Shown: piece by piece, positions 14,227 to 22,392 of the stretch
How the letters are laid out: the number at the start of each line of letters is the position of its first letter
How positions within the stretch are numbered: the first letter of the stretch is position 1
Virus record (IMG/VR): IMGVR_UViG_3300008266_000281
Coordinates: 1 to 32,246 of that record
Length of the DNA stretch: 32,246 bases
From: a virus
Strand: one strand, 5' to 3'
Made by a program: the position numbers and the translations under genes
Notes under the pieces: model-generated
The model's database searches: none
What the model saw: the letters and a program-made list of their open reading frames with translations, nothing else
What the model was told of the DNA's origin: nothing

Positions 14227-17200
14227 CAGTCGCAGCCCCTATTCTGTTTCTGCAGGTTCGCACGTTCGTTCATGATCTTATCGTCTGGCTTTTCAGCCTT
14301 GGCAATTGCCTTCTTCATGGCGGAGGGGCTTCCAGAAGTGAGAACTTCATTAACCTCAGCGTTGTTATCAGAATCGGCAGCAAGCAAATCAGCTTGCTCG
14401 GGACTGGAGATGCTATCCAGAATCTGCTCTGGCGTCAGCTGCTCAGTGGCAAAAAGCTGCTCTCCAGTGGTCTGCTCGCGAGCCCGGCGCACATACTTAT
14501 TCAGAACGTCTGCGATGGCATCGCGACCGGCAGCGCGGCCACCAGTCGCATTATAAAACGAACGGATAAAGCGCTCAGTGATTGGGTTCAGCGGATTGAA
14601 TGCGTCTTGCTGGGCAAGGAAGTCGTTGATCTTCTGGCCCCGATTGCGCACGTCACGCACAATCTTAGCGGCTTCGACCAGCTGATCCGTGACATCCATC
14701 TCTTCGCGAACACGGCCCTCGGTCACGTCATCACGCAGCGCACGCCAGTTCGGAGCAACATCTTCCAGCGCCCCACCAATACTCTTGATGTTGTTGTCCT
14801 GAGACTCATCGAGCGTATTAAGAAGATCCGCATCACCGTAAGCTGACGCCTTAATCGCGGTCCGCAGCCGGCGAGAGCCCTCAGCGGAAAGGTTTCCTGT
14901 CCTGTCGAGAAAAGCGGCCTGTTCTTGCGCTGGCATCTTGGACAGAAAGCCACGCACGAAGTCACGGTTCACGGCCTGATTAACATCAGGTGATGCCATA
15001 AGTGCCATAACATCAGGCGTCAGGGCGGCTGCATCCGTGCCAGCCTGCTCGCTAGTGCTAAGACGCAGCTTCGTGTCCATGTTGCTTTCACGGACAAACT
15101 GCGCGCGACCTTCAGGGGTAAGATCATCCAAGCGGCGGCGCACCAAAACGGGACGCTCATAGCCAGTCGTATCATAACCCTGAGACTGAATGAAATCGCG
15201 ATATGCCTGCGCGCGTTCGGGCGATTCGTCGTAGACCTTGTTGATCGCCATCACGCGGCCATTGCCGCTTTCAACGATGTTGTCAGGGCCGATAATCGGT
15301 GAGCCACGATCACTCTCGAGGCTTTCCCCAAGCCGCTCAGGATCGAAGTTCGAAAAGATGTCTTGCACCTGCACGTCGGTTGCAGCCCGGCTGCGGTCGC
15401 GGTTCTGGAGATCGCCTGTGGCAGCCTTGAGATCTTTAGCGTCGACAACCTCGAACGCGGTATCGACCTTAGTGCCGCCCGGGGTCGTGACTGTGCGCAC
15501 TGATTCTGGTGCTGGTGCAGGCCGAGCAGGCGCTGGCGCTTCTGCCTGTTGCCAGTCGCCTGCAAACGGGACATCCGTACCAGCCGTGCGGCTCGCCGCA
15601 TTGTTAAGAGCCTGAGCAAAGTGCAGCGACGAAACGCTTGTCGCCCCTTGATCTGCCGCGATCTGACGAGCTTCTTTCTCAAGACTCGCCATATACGATG
15701 GTGTGTTTGACCGCTCCATCTGTTTAAGCTGAGGCAAAAGGTTTTCATCGATTGGCAGCGTCTCGCCATCATCAATCAATGTGAACTTAGGCTTCTCAGC
15801 GGGAGCCTCAACCACCGGAGCCGGTGCCTCAACCTCAGGCAGACCCTCAGTGATGTCCTCGCCAAACGCTACAGCGCCGACGCCCATTTCAGGCTCAGCG
15901 GCACCGGCCTGCATAGCCTGTGCGATTGCACTCGGATCTTCAGCAAATACGCTTCCATCTTCGTCAACCAGCAAGACGTTTCCGTCATCATCGAAGCCGT
16001 CAAAGATGTATTCCTGCGGGCCAGTCGGCTCTTGCAGCGTAACCTTACCGCCGACAGGGCCAAGCGCCTTGCTGATCGCGCCCATTTCTGGGGGTGGTGC
16101 CGAAGGCGGGGCAGGCGGGGCTGTTCGCGGAGCTTCCGCCTCCGGCGTCTCTTCTGTAGCCGCTGCGCGACGTTCTGCAAAGCCCTGAAAGCCGCCAATG
16201 GGAGCAGCGAGTGCGCCACCCGCAATGCCGCCCAGCACACCGGATGAAAGAACGTCTTCACCAATCGGCCTCTCGGCTGCAGTCCCGAGCTTAGCCACGT
16301 TAGTCGCAAGCTGGGTGCCAGATTCTTCGACGAATTCTTGCGGGATTTCGCCCTTAGCCGCACGAGCTGCGCCGCGAATGATGCCGCCTGCGGCTGGTGC
16401 GCCAGCAAAGACCTGCTGCTCAAGGCCGGGAAGACGCGCCGCCACAGCGGACGTAGCTGCCGCGCCACCTGCCGCAATGTTAAATGCGCGCTGAGCTTCA
16501 GCCTCAGTGCCACCGGCTTCAATCACATCCCTATAGGCTTGCTGGCCAGCGCTCGCTGCGTTGATTGCAGTTGCAGCACCAACAGCCGTAGCACCAGCAG
16601 CACGACGCGCGCCGGTTTCACCAGCCAAACGTAACGCGCGGGTTCCGATCTGTGCGCCCTTACCCAAGCCGAGAGGAATCAAGGTCGGCAGCACCTGCTC
16701 GGCAGCAAACTCGGACGCTCCACGAGCCGTTTGGAACGGGGCTTGAACCTTAGCGATAGTCTTCGCCGCCTCTTCTGGAGTCTGCGGCAGGAACTTCTGC
16801 GCAAGGAAACTGGCAGCCATGCCGGGAACCGAGAGCGGAGAAAACTGCGGCCTGCTCAAACCAGCCAAAATCTCCGAACCCAGACCGGGCTTGGCTTCAC
16901 GAACGAAGGCAGCCTGACGTGCTCGCTCAGCGATTGATGACTGCGGTAGCTCTGCCTCTCCACGCTCACGCAATCCAGTTGCAGCCCGCTTCAAGGCGGT
17001 CGTGACAGGTCGCTCTGAAATCTTGCGCTCACCGAGAATGGGATCAAACAGGGATGCAGATGAGGGAATCTTTTGAAGGATACTGACTAGACCCTCGCCA
17101 ATCTCACCTGCAGATTTCTTCAGGGTTGGGAGAACGCCGCTAAGGACTGACTCTTCTTCCTTCTTAGGAGCAGGTGGCTTAGCGCGCTGCGCGGGCGCGG

Positions 17201-17312
17201 GCGCAGGTGCGCCAGCAACAATCGCCTGAAGGTCATCCTCAGTAGCGCCTTGCGGAGCTTCAATTACATACCGTCTGCCGGCATATTCATATACGTAACG
17301 ATAGTTTGCCAC
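14226..17312 (-). CDS. Polyvalent-type protein with ddrB-ParB-like domain (1028 aa)
   Basis: The start is a GTG with AGGAG six bases upstream; a nearby ATG at 17314 is out of frame. The N-terminus (YRYVYEYAGRRYVIEAPQGA) is typical of phage injected or polyvalent proteins. Residues about 190-380 hold several long Ala/Gly-rich hydrophobic helices. A Pro/Ala/Glu-rich linker follows. From about residue 620 to 780 lies a ddrB-ParB-like region: DLQNRDRSR, SPIIGPDNIVESGNGRVMAI, GYERPVLVRRRLDDLTPEGR. The ParB-like fold suggests nucleotide or DNA interaction or host-defence interference. The family link is by motif recall. It ends in TGATG with the next gene. Confidence 0.65.
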   Translation of the reverse strand: MANYRYVYEYAGRRYVIEAPQGATEDDLQAIVAGAPAPAPAQRAKPPAPKKEEESVLSGVLPTLKKSAGEIGEGLVSILQKIPSSASLFDPILGERKISERPVTTALKRAATGLRERGEAELPQSSIAERARQAAFVREAKPGLGSEILAGLSRPQFSPLSVPGMAASFLAQKFLPQTPEEAAKTIAKVQAPFQTARGASEFAAEQVLPTLIPLGLGKGAQIGTRALRLAGETGARRAAGATAVGAATAINAASAGQQAYRDVIEAGGTEAEAQRAFNIAAGGAAATSAVAARLPGLEQQVFAGAPAAGGIIRGAARAAKGEIPQEFVEESGTQLATNVAKLGTAAERPIGEDVLSSGVLGGIAGGALAAPIGGFQGFAERRAAATEETPEAEAPRTAPPAPPSAPPPEMGAISKALGPVGGKVTLQEPTGPQEYIFDGFDDDGNVLLVDEDGSVFAEDPSAIAQAMQAGAAEPEMGVGAVAFGEDITEGLPEVEAPAPVVEAPAEKPKFTLIDDGETLPIDENLLPQLKQMERSNTPSYMASLEKEARQIAADQGATSVSSLHFAQALNNAASRTAGTDVPFAGDWQQAEAPAPARPAPAPESVRTVTTPGGTKVDTAFEVVDAKDLKAATGDLQNRDRSRAATDVQVQDIFSNFDPERLGESLESDRGSPIIGPDNIVESGNGRVMAINKVYDESPERAQAYRDFIQSQGYDTTGYERPVLVRRRLDDLTPEGRAQFVRESNMDTKLRLSTSEQAGTDAAALTPDVMALMASPDVNQAVNRDFVRGFLSKMPAQEQAAFLDRTGNLSAEGSRRLRTAIKASAYGDADLLNTLDESQDNNIKSIGGALEDVAPNWRALRDDVTEGRVREEMDVTDQLVEAAKIVRDVRNRGQKINDFLAQQDAFNPLNPITERFIRSFYNATGGRAAGRDAIADVLNKYVRRAREQTTGEQLFATEQLTPEQILDSISSPEQADLLAADSDNNAEVNEVLTSGSPSAMKKAIAKAEKPDDKIMNERANLQKQNRGCD

Positions 17313-17329
17313 ATGGCACTCCTATCATA

Positions 17330-18757
17330 TTATTTCTTGATTGGCTCAGAAGAAAGAATTCTGCCGGCAGGTTTTTTCTTGGGAGCAGCAGGCGGCGGCA
17401 TGAGGCCCATCTGGACTGAAAGATTCCTGAGCATCAAGTTGTTCGCTGTCTTCTGCGCGCGCGCCTCTTTCTTGATCGCCGGGTCAGTAACTAACGGATT
17501 TGAAAGGATTTTATCCAAGTTAGTATTGCTCGTCGTCAACGCCGTGAACACGCCCGTGACGCCCCTAGTATTACCGCCAGTCTTATTAAGACCGGCTGCA
17601 GCAGCCTGAGCGCGCCGCGCCTCACCTAGTGCCAAACTGGCTGACAGTTCTGCCTGAGCAATCTGCGGTGCGAACTCAGCCTCAACCTCTTTAATCCTAG
17701 CCTCGGCCTTACCCTTTGTAATCGTCGGCTCCAGCAAAGCCGTGCGCAGTGCCGTTTCGTCGTCTATCTTGGACAGCTCAGCGATGTCCTTGTCCATCGT
17801 CATGCCAGACTTAATCATGCTGACGGCGTCATCGCGAGCCTTCTGGATCAGCTCGTAGCGCTTCAGAACAGCAGCATCGCGCGCTTCACCAACGCCCTCG
17901 ATGCCTTCTTCGTTTTCGTTCTTTGCCTGAGCATAGGCGCGCAAACCTGTCTGCAGGCCGCGAGACAGAGCCTCACCGAAACGTTCGCCACCGCGACCCT
18001 GCGCCATAGCTGCGCTGCCAGCCAAGAGAGCCTCCCAAGGAGACAGTCGCTTAGCTTCTGCCAGACGCTCTTCACGGCGCTGCAGGCGCTGCTCTTGCGA
18101 CGCCAGCGCCGATTGGAACTCCTCAGGGATTTCGGCAGCTTCTTCAGCCTGCACGTAGCCCTTGAGCATGTTAGCACGCTGGGTTAGCGCACGGATGCGA
18201 GCTTGCTCAGTGATCGGAACGTCAACGCCCTGATCGCGAGCCTGCTGCATCAACGCTTCACGGTTGTTAAGTTCCGAGACAGTCTCATCCAGCAAGCGCC
18301 GATAGCGCGATGGACGGACACCTTCTTTCGGAGCGCCGGCAATAGTCTCAGCGGTCAGCCTTTCTTCAGGAACCTGCGGCGCGGCAACAGGCGCAGCCTC
18401 AACGGCGGCACGCTGACGTACATCCTCAGGCAGCTCGAGCGGGCCGCCAACGGCAGGAGCTGTGGGCTTGGGAGCAACCAGCGCCACGCCGGGCTTCATA
18501 GGAGCCGGAGTTGCCGGTGTGACAGTCTGCGGAGGGGTGAGCATAAGCGCACTGGCAATCGCGCTCTGCGGTAAACCTTCAAATGCAGTCTCGCGGGACA
18601 TCCCGCCGGGCGTCATTACTGCCTCGCCGACATTGGCGTTGCCTTCATTGACCATGATCTTGGCAATCAGCGTATCAAGATTCATAGCCTGAAGCTCAGG
18701 CTTCATGGCCCGCAATTTAATTGCCGCTGCCCGAGCCTGCTCACGTGTCATTGCCAT
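17330..18757 (-). CDS. Helical virion or ejection protein (475 aa)
   Basis: It starts MAMTREQARAAAIKLRAMKP in a TGATG overlap with the upstream gene. The order is a helical N-terminus, a Pro/Ala-rich linker (about residues 75-125), and long charged coiled coils from about 140 to 390 rich in Glu, Arg and Ala (EQRLQRREERLAEAKRLSPW). The tail is basic and proline-rich (PPPAAPKKKPAGR). Composition and place between two probable internal proteins and the polyvalent proteins suggest an internal or ejection protein. No enzymatic motif is visible. Confidence 0.5.
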   Translation of the reverse strand: MAMTREQARAAAIKLRAMKPELQAMNLDTLIAKIMVNEGNANVGEAVMTPGGMSRETAFEGLPQSAIASALMLTPPQTVTPATPAPMKPGVALVAPKPTAPAVGGPLELPEDVRQRAAVEAAPVAAPQVPEERLTAETIAGAPKEGVRPSRYRRLLDETVSELNNREALMQQARDQGVDVPITEQARIRALTQRANMLKGYVQAEEAAEIPEEFQSALASQEQRLQRREERLAEAKRLSPWEALLAGSAAMAQGRGGERFGEALSRGLQTGLRAYAQAKNENEEGIEGVGEARDAAVLKRYELIQKARDDAVSMIKSGMTMDKDIAELSKIDDETALRTALLEPTITKGKAEARIKEVEAEFAPQIAQAELSASLALGEARRAQAAAAGLNKTGGNTRGVTGVFTALTTSNTNLDKILSNPLVTDPAIKKEARAQKTANNLMLRNLSVQMGLMPPPAAPKKKPAGRILSSEPIKK

Positions 18758-19731
18758 CAGCGCACATCCTTCAACCAGCCAAGCCCGTGCATCGGACTCT
18801 TAAGGTTGCGCTTGCCGTCCTTGACGGGGCTTTCAACCTTGCCGCCCTCAGCCTTAAACAGACCAGTCAGCCAGCCCGTCTTACCAAATGCGCCAGTCGA
18901 ACCCAGCGCGCCGACAATACTGCCAGCCGTGCTGAGGGCCGACGACAGGCCAGACGTACCCGGCTCAGTGCGTGTAACAGTTCCGCCCACGCCGCTTGCT
19001 GACGGGACGCCACCGATACCTGCGAGCTGTTGCACCTGATACAGCGGATAATCCCGCTGACGCTGGAAGTCTTCATAGGCCAGATTGGCAGATGTCTGCG
19101 CCAGATCCTGACGCTTCGCACCAATAGCCTCGAGGCCAGCCAATTCGCGCAGGCGCTGTTGCTGCTCTTGCTCGCCGAGAGAAGCAAACTGACCAGCGCC
19201 TGTAAGCGCGCGGCTTGCTTCCGTACCGTAGAGGTCCGCAGCGGTCTTATAACCCTCAGTCAGCGCCTCCATTTGCTTTGCGAGGGCCTGAGCCTGCGTA
19301 TCGCGGATGGCGCGCTGCGTGAATTCTGCACTGCGTGAACCACCGAATGTGCCGCCACCGATAAAGGTGCGGTTGATCTGAGGCAGAATGTTTTCGTAAA
19401 GATTGCGGCCAGCCATCGCGCCGATACCCGACACGACGTTCTGAATGTACGGATTCATGTAACGGCCAGCGACGCCCGGATCTGTGAACGAGCCGGTGCC
19501 GCGGCCAAGCTGGGCGGAAGCCACGTTAATATACGGCTGATACGAGCCCATCGTTGCGCGATAAGTGCCGAAAGCCTCTTCTTGCTCAGGCTGGAACCCG
19601 GCAATGCGCGGCGCGCTATAGGCCATGTAGGGCTGGTTAGTGGCGGCAGTTGCCCGGCCAAGGAGATCCTTGGCGTATTGAGTGTACCATTCAGGGAGAA
19701 CGGTCTGTGTCTGGGTAGTCTGCGTCGCCAT
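18757..19731 (-). CDS. Virion protein, ejection-protein candidate (324 aa)
   Basis: It starts in a TAATG overlap. The protein is helical with a repeated-looking Gln/Ala-rich core (LPEWYTQYAKDLLGRATAAT; FGGSRSAEFTQRAIRDTQAQ; DFQRQRDYPLYQVQQLAGIG). A hydrophobic Gly/Ser/Ala segment near 265-290 (LSTAGSIVGALGSTGAFGKT) and a basic end follow. I have seen this layout in podovirus-type structural proteins of unknown role. It contains AEGGKVESPVKDGK near its end, a motif shared with the next gene downstream of the tail hub. An internal core or ejection role is inferred from its position. Confidence 0.55.
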   Translation of the reverse strand: MATQTTQTQTVLPEWYTQYAKDLLGRATAATNQPYMAYSAPRIAGFQPEQEEAFGTYRATMGSYQPYINVASAQLGRGTGSFTDPGVAGRYMNPYIQNVVSGIGAMAGRNLYENILPQINRTFIGGGTFGGSRSAEFTQRAIRDTQAQALAKQMEALTEGYKTAADLYGTEASRALTGAGQFASLGEQEQQQRLRELAGLEAIGAKRQDLAQTSANLAYEDFQRQRDYPLYQVQQLAGIGGVPSASGVGGTVTRTEPGTSGLSSALSTAGSIVGALGSTGAFGKTGWLTGLFKAEGGKVESPVKDGKRNLKSPMHGLGWLKDVR

Positions 19732-22133
19732 TACACTGCACCTCCGACTGCCTTCAGCATATCTTCAATGCCACGCTGAGGCTTCGCAATTTTCTTCACG
19801 TCCTTACGCCCTGCCTGTTTGCGCACCATCTGGCGCATCTTGTCAAGACGCCGCACACCTTCGTCGGTTGAACCGTCACCAAGATCCGCAACGTCTTGCG
19901 CACTCCAGACATATTCACCGTCCGAAAGCCATGCCGGAATCTTATCTTCCTGACCGCTGCCGATACCCTTAACGCGACCCGGGCCATTGTGACCACCGCC
20001 CTGACGATAAGCCATGAGGTGGCTTACCATATCATCTTCGACTTCGCCACCCTCTGCCATTGCGGGAGCAAGGCCGCCAGCCGTGAGGTATGTGTTCACC
20101 GCATTCTGTGCGCCAGATAGATCATTCTTGGCAATGAACGGCTCGACAGCCTGCTGCAAACCACGAGCGCCAGCCGCGTCGAGCTTGCCAGTGCTGAAGT
20201 AAGAGTTCGCCAACGGCGTGACGTAATCCATGTAATAGGACTGAGCCGTCATGCCCGGAGCTGGTGCGGCGCGAACGGCTTGCACCTGCGTCGGGATAGC
20301 GGAAATCGTGGCCTGACGCGCCGCTTCATCAGCTGCCATCTTGGCCATCTGCAAGTCACGCATCGACATCTGAGTGCCTACCAAATCAGGCTTGCCAATC
20401 GCATTCGCGGTTGCCTCATCGATGTCGAAATAAACGCCCGGCAGAATTGAACGCGCCTCAGCCGCTGTCGGCGCTGCTTTTGCCGCCGCCATGATACGGT
20501 CGATCTCAGCGAGTCGAGCCTGCTCAGCTGGGCTGGCAATCTGCGTAAACGTCGATCCTGAACCGCCGCCCGTCGTTCCGCCTGTTGTGCCGCCCGTCGT
20601 GCCACCCGTCGTGCCACCTGTTGTGCCGCCTGTTGTGCCGCCTGTTGTGCCACCGCCAGTCGTGCCGCCACGATTGATCGGAATACCCGTCGTCGGACCG
20701 TTATATGCACCAGAGATGCCAAATGGCGCGCCGTTTTCCGTGAAAAACAGGAATTCACCCGGCTGATTTCCGCTTGCCTGACCATAAGAGAACGGATCGA
20801 AGCCGATGTTCGCGAGGCCACGACGGATCGGAGTGTAGGTATACGTGCCGCCAGTCGGGACGAGATTCGGTACTTCCGTCGTTGTCGTCGTGGTTGTCGT
20901 CGGGGTTTCATAAACTGGGGTAATATCCCCATAAGGATTGATGACGCTGACATCTTCCTTCGTCGTTGTGGTCGAACCAGTAGACGGGAAGAGATTCGTC
21001 GACTCCCTAGCTGTTACGATGATCTCATCGTCCTTAGGAAGCGTCGTGTCATTCTGCTTGGTGGTAATGGTATTCGACCCGGGAGTTACCGTCAGATTGG
21101 TAAGGGGCGTGCCATTTACGAAAATGGTGCCTTCCTCATCCTGAGTTACGTCCATATCCTGACCTAAGGCTTCATTTCCGATTCCAGAAATTTCACCAGC
21201 GGTGACCTTCGGAATTCCGGGGCCAAGCGTCAGATTCGTATTGCCGGCAGTTACGATGATGTTGCCGTTCTCATCAACAACCTGACGCTCGCCAGATGGC
21301 AATGTGCTTTGGCTCGTCACAGGACCAATGTCAGGTGATCCCGTATATGTTAGCGTGGCCCCCTTAGGTGCCGTGACCATAATTTCGTCAGGGTATGAGC
21401 TGTTGCTGACCCCATAGTTGCCGCCACCAAGCCTGATCCCAGTGGCGTTTGAAATATCATAGCCAACGTTTGTCAGGCCCTTATAGATGTCGCCAATGCC
21501 CAAGGTGTTGTCTTGGATAGCCCCGCTAAGTAAGCGATTCGTACCGTAGGTGCCAATACCAGCCATTGCGCCGCCAGTCAGGGCTTGCTCAAGGCTTTGG
21601 CCAGTTACTAAACCTGCGCCAGTTGCCCCAAGGCCGGCACCAACTGCCTGACCAAGCTCTTTCGAGATACCAATATCAGGTGCAAACTTAGCGCCAAGCT
21701 GGCCTGCCCCAGCCGTCGCAGCAGCAAAACCAGCGCTCTTGACGATGTCGCCGAGATCACCGCCGCTGATAGCCGTATCGACAGCATTCACCGCAGCAGC
21801 AGCGCCGACAGGGCCAAGAACCGGCGTGAGCATAACCGTAGCGCCGATCTTGGCGACGCCCTTTACGATCTTGCCAAGCGTCTTGAAGAAACCAAACGCC
21901 GGCAAACCAGTCTCAGGGTTGATCGCCGGCTCACCCCACATCTCACGGAGCTGTTGCAGCTCATACTTGTTGACGTGGATCAGCTCGCTGTCGCCAGCCA
22001 TGTTTGCAGCAGGGGAGCCTTTGGCTGCTTTGGCAGCGGCGACGAGGCCGCCATCCTTGTAAGCACGGGGCTTACGTGCAGGGACGTGGACCCAGTAACG
22101 CTCTTCTCCACCAATGCCTGCAAGAGCTACCAT
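19731..22133 (-). CDS. Large virion protein with TonB-box-like motifs (800 aa)
   Basis: The ATG follows the previous stop by one base. Domains in order: a short basic start with KDGGLV; a Gly/Ala-rich hydrophobic region (about 76-200) that looks membrane-active; a beta-rich region with DEIMVTA (249-255), NIIVTA (291-296) and DEIIVTA (369-375); Thr-rich linkers; eight Thr-Thr-Gly-Gly units (491-524); a helical region; and a C-terminal block with IPAWLSDGEYVWSAQDVADL and LDKMRQMVRKQAG, a tail common in phage structural proteins. It is probably a virion protein that contacts or crosses the host envelope. The three IVTA motifs resemble TonB boxes, but they could be plain beta strands. Confidence 0.55.
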   Translation of the reverse strand: MVALAGIGGEERYWVHVPARKPRAYKDGGLVAAAKAAKGSPAANMAGDSELIHVNKYELQQLREMWGEPAINPETGLPAFGFFKTLGKIVKGVAKIGATVMLTPVLGPVGAAAAVNAVDTAISGGDLGDIVKSAGFAAATAGAGQLGAKFAPDIGISKELGQAVGAGLGATGAGLVTGQSLEQALTGGAMAGIGTYGTNRLLSGAIQDNTLGIGDIYKGLTNVGYDISNATGIRLGGGNYGVSNSSYPDEIMVTAPKGATLTYTGSPDIGPVTSQSTLPSGERQVVDENGNIIVTAGNTNLTLGPGIPKVTAGEISGIGNEALGQDMDVTQDEEGTIFVNGTPLTNLTVTPGSNTITTKQNDTTLPKDDEIIVTARESTNLFPSTGSTTTTKEDVSVINPYGDITPVYETPTTTTTTTTEVPNLVPTGGTYTYTPIRRGLANIGFDPFSYGQASGNQPGEFLFFTENGAPFGISGAYNGPTTGIPINRGGTTGGGTTGGTTGGTTGGTTGGTTGGTTGGTTGGGSGSTFTQIASPAEQARLAEIDRIMAAAKAAPTAAEARSILPGVYFDIDEATANAIGKPDLVGTQMSMRDLQMAKMAADEAARQATISAIPTQVQAVRAAPAPGMTAQSYYMDYVTPLANSYFSTGKLDAAGARGLQQAVEPFIAKNDLSGAQNAVNTYLTAGGLAPAMAEGGEVEDDMVSHLMAYRQGGGHNGPGRVKGIGSGQEDKIPAWLSDGEYVWSAQDVADLGDGSTDEGVRRLDKMRQMVRKQAGRKDVKKIAKPQRGIEDMLKAVGGAV
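20562..20663 (-). repeat. 12-bp minisatellite encoding Thr-Thr-Gly-Gly
   Basis: Eight tandem units of about 12 bases encode TTGG repeats at residues 491-524. Two unit types alternate on the plus strand (CCTGTTGTGCCG and CCCGTCGTGCCA), each with adjacent identical copies, consistent with recent slippage or unequal exchange. Confidence 0.9.
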
Positions 22134-22134
22134 C

Positions 22135-22392
22135 TTAAGACCCCTGACTAATTACGTCGTTAAAACGCATCGCCCACTCACGCCAATCGTCAAACTGGTA
22201 TGCGCTTGGAACCCCCAGACCGGCGAGTGACGCGATGGTTGATAACCCAGAAGCCCAATCTTTCCAATCTCTTTCGTCCATAAGGCGCACAGCAACGCCA
22301 AAATCCTCGATTGACGGGAACATATAGTCCGCCCATTCGACAACATTGTCGACAACGCGAGGGTCAATCGTGGTAGTGCGAACCTTACTCAT
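22135..22392 (-). CDS. Small hypothetical virion-operon protein (85 aa)
   Basis: It starts in an ATGA overlap with the tail-hub gene and ends one base before the next start. The sequence is acidic and aromatic (VVEWADYMFPSIEDFGVAVR; DDWREWAMRFNDVISQGS) with no recognised domain. Its fixed place between hub and the 800-residue protein suggests a small structural or assembly role. Confidence 0.6.
   Translation of the reverse strand: MSKVRTTTIDPRVVDNVVEWADYMFPSIEDFGVAVRLMDERDWKDWASGLSTIASLAGLGVPSAYQFDDWREWAMRFNDVISQGS

Noticed and set aside
17312-17314. ATG just upstream of the GTG start of the 1028-residue gene
   Set aside because: It is out of frame; the GTG has AGGAG at six bases and gives the conserved-looking N-terminus.
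20491-20766. Plus-strand frame with PPVV repeats
   Set aside because: It is the antisense reading of the Thr-Thr-Gly-Gly minisatellite.
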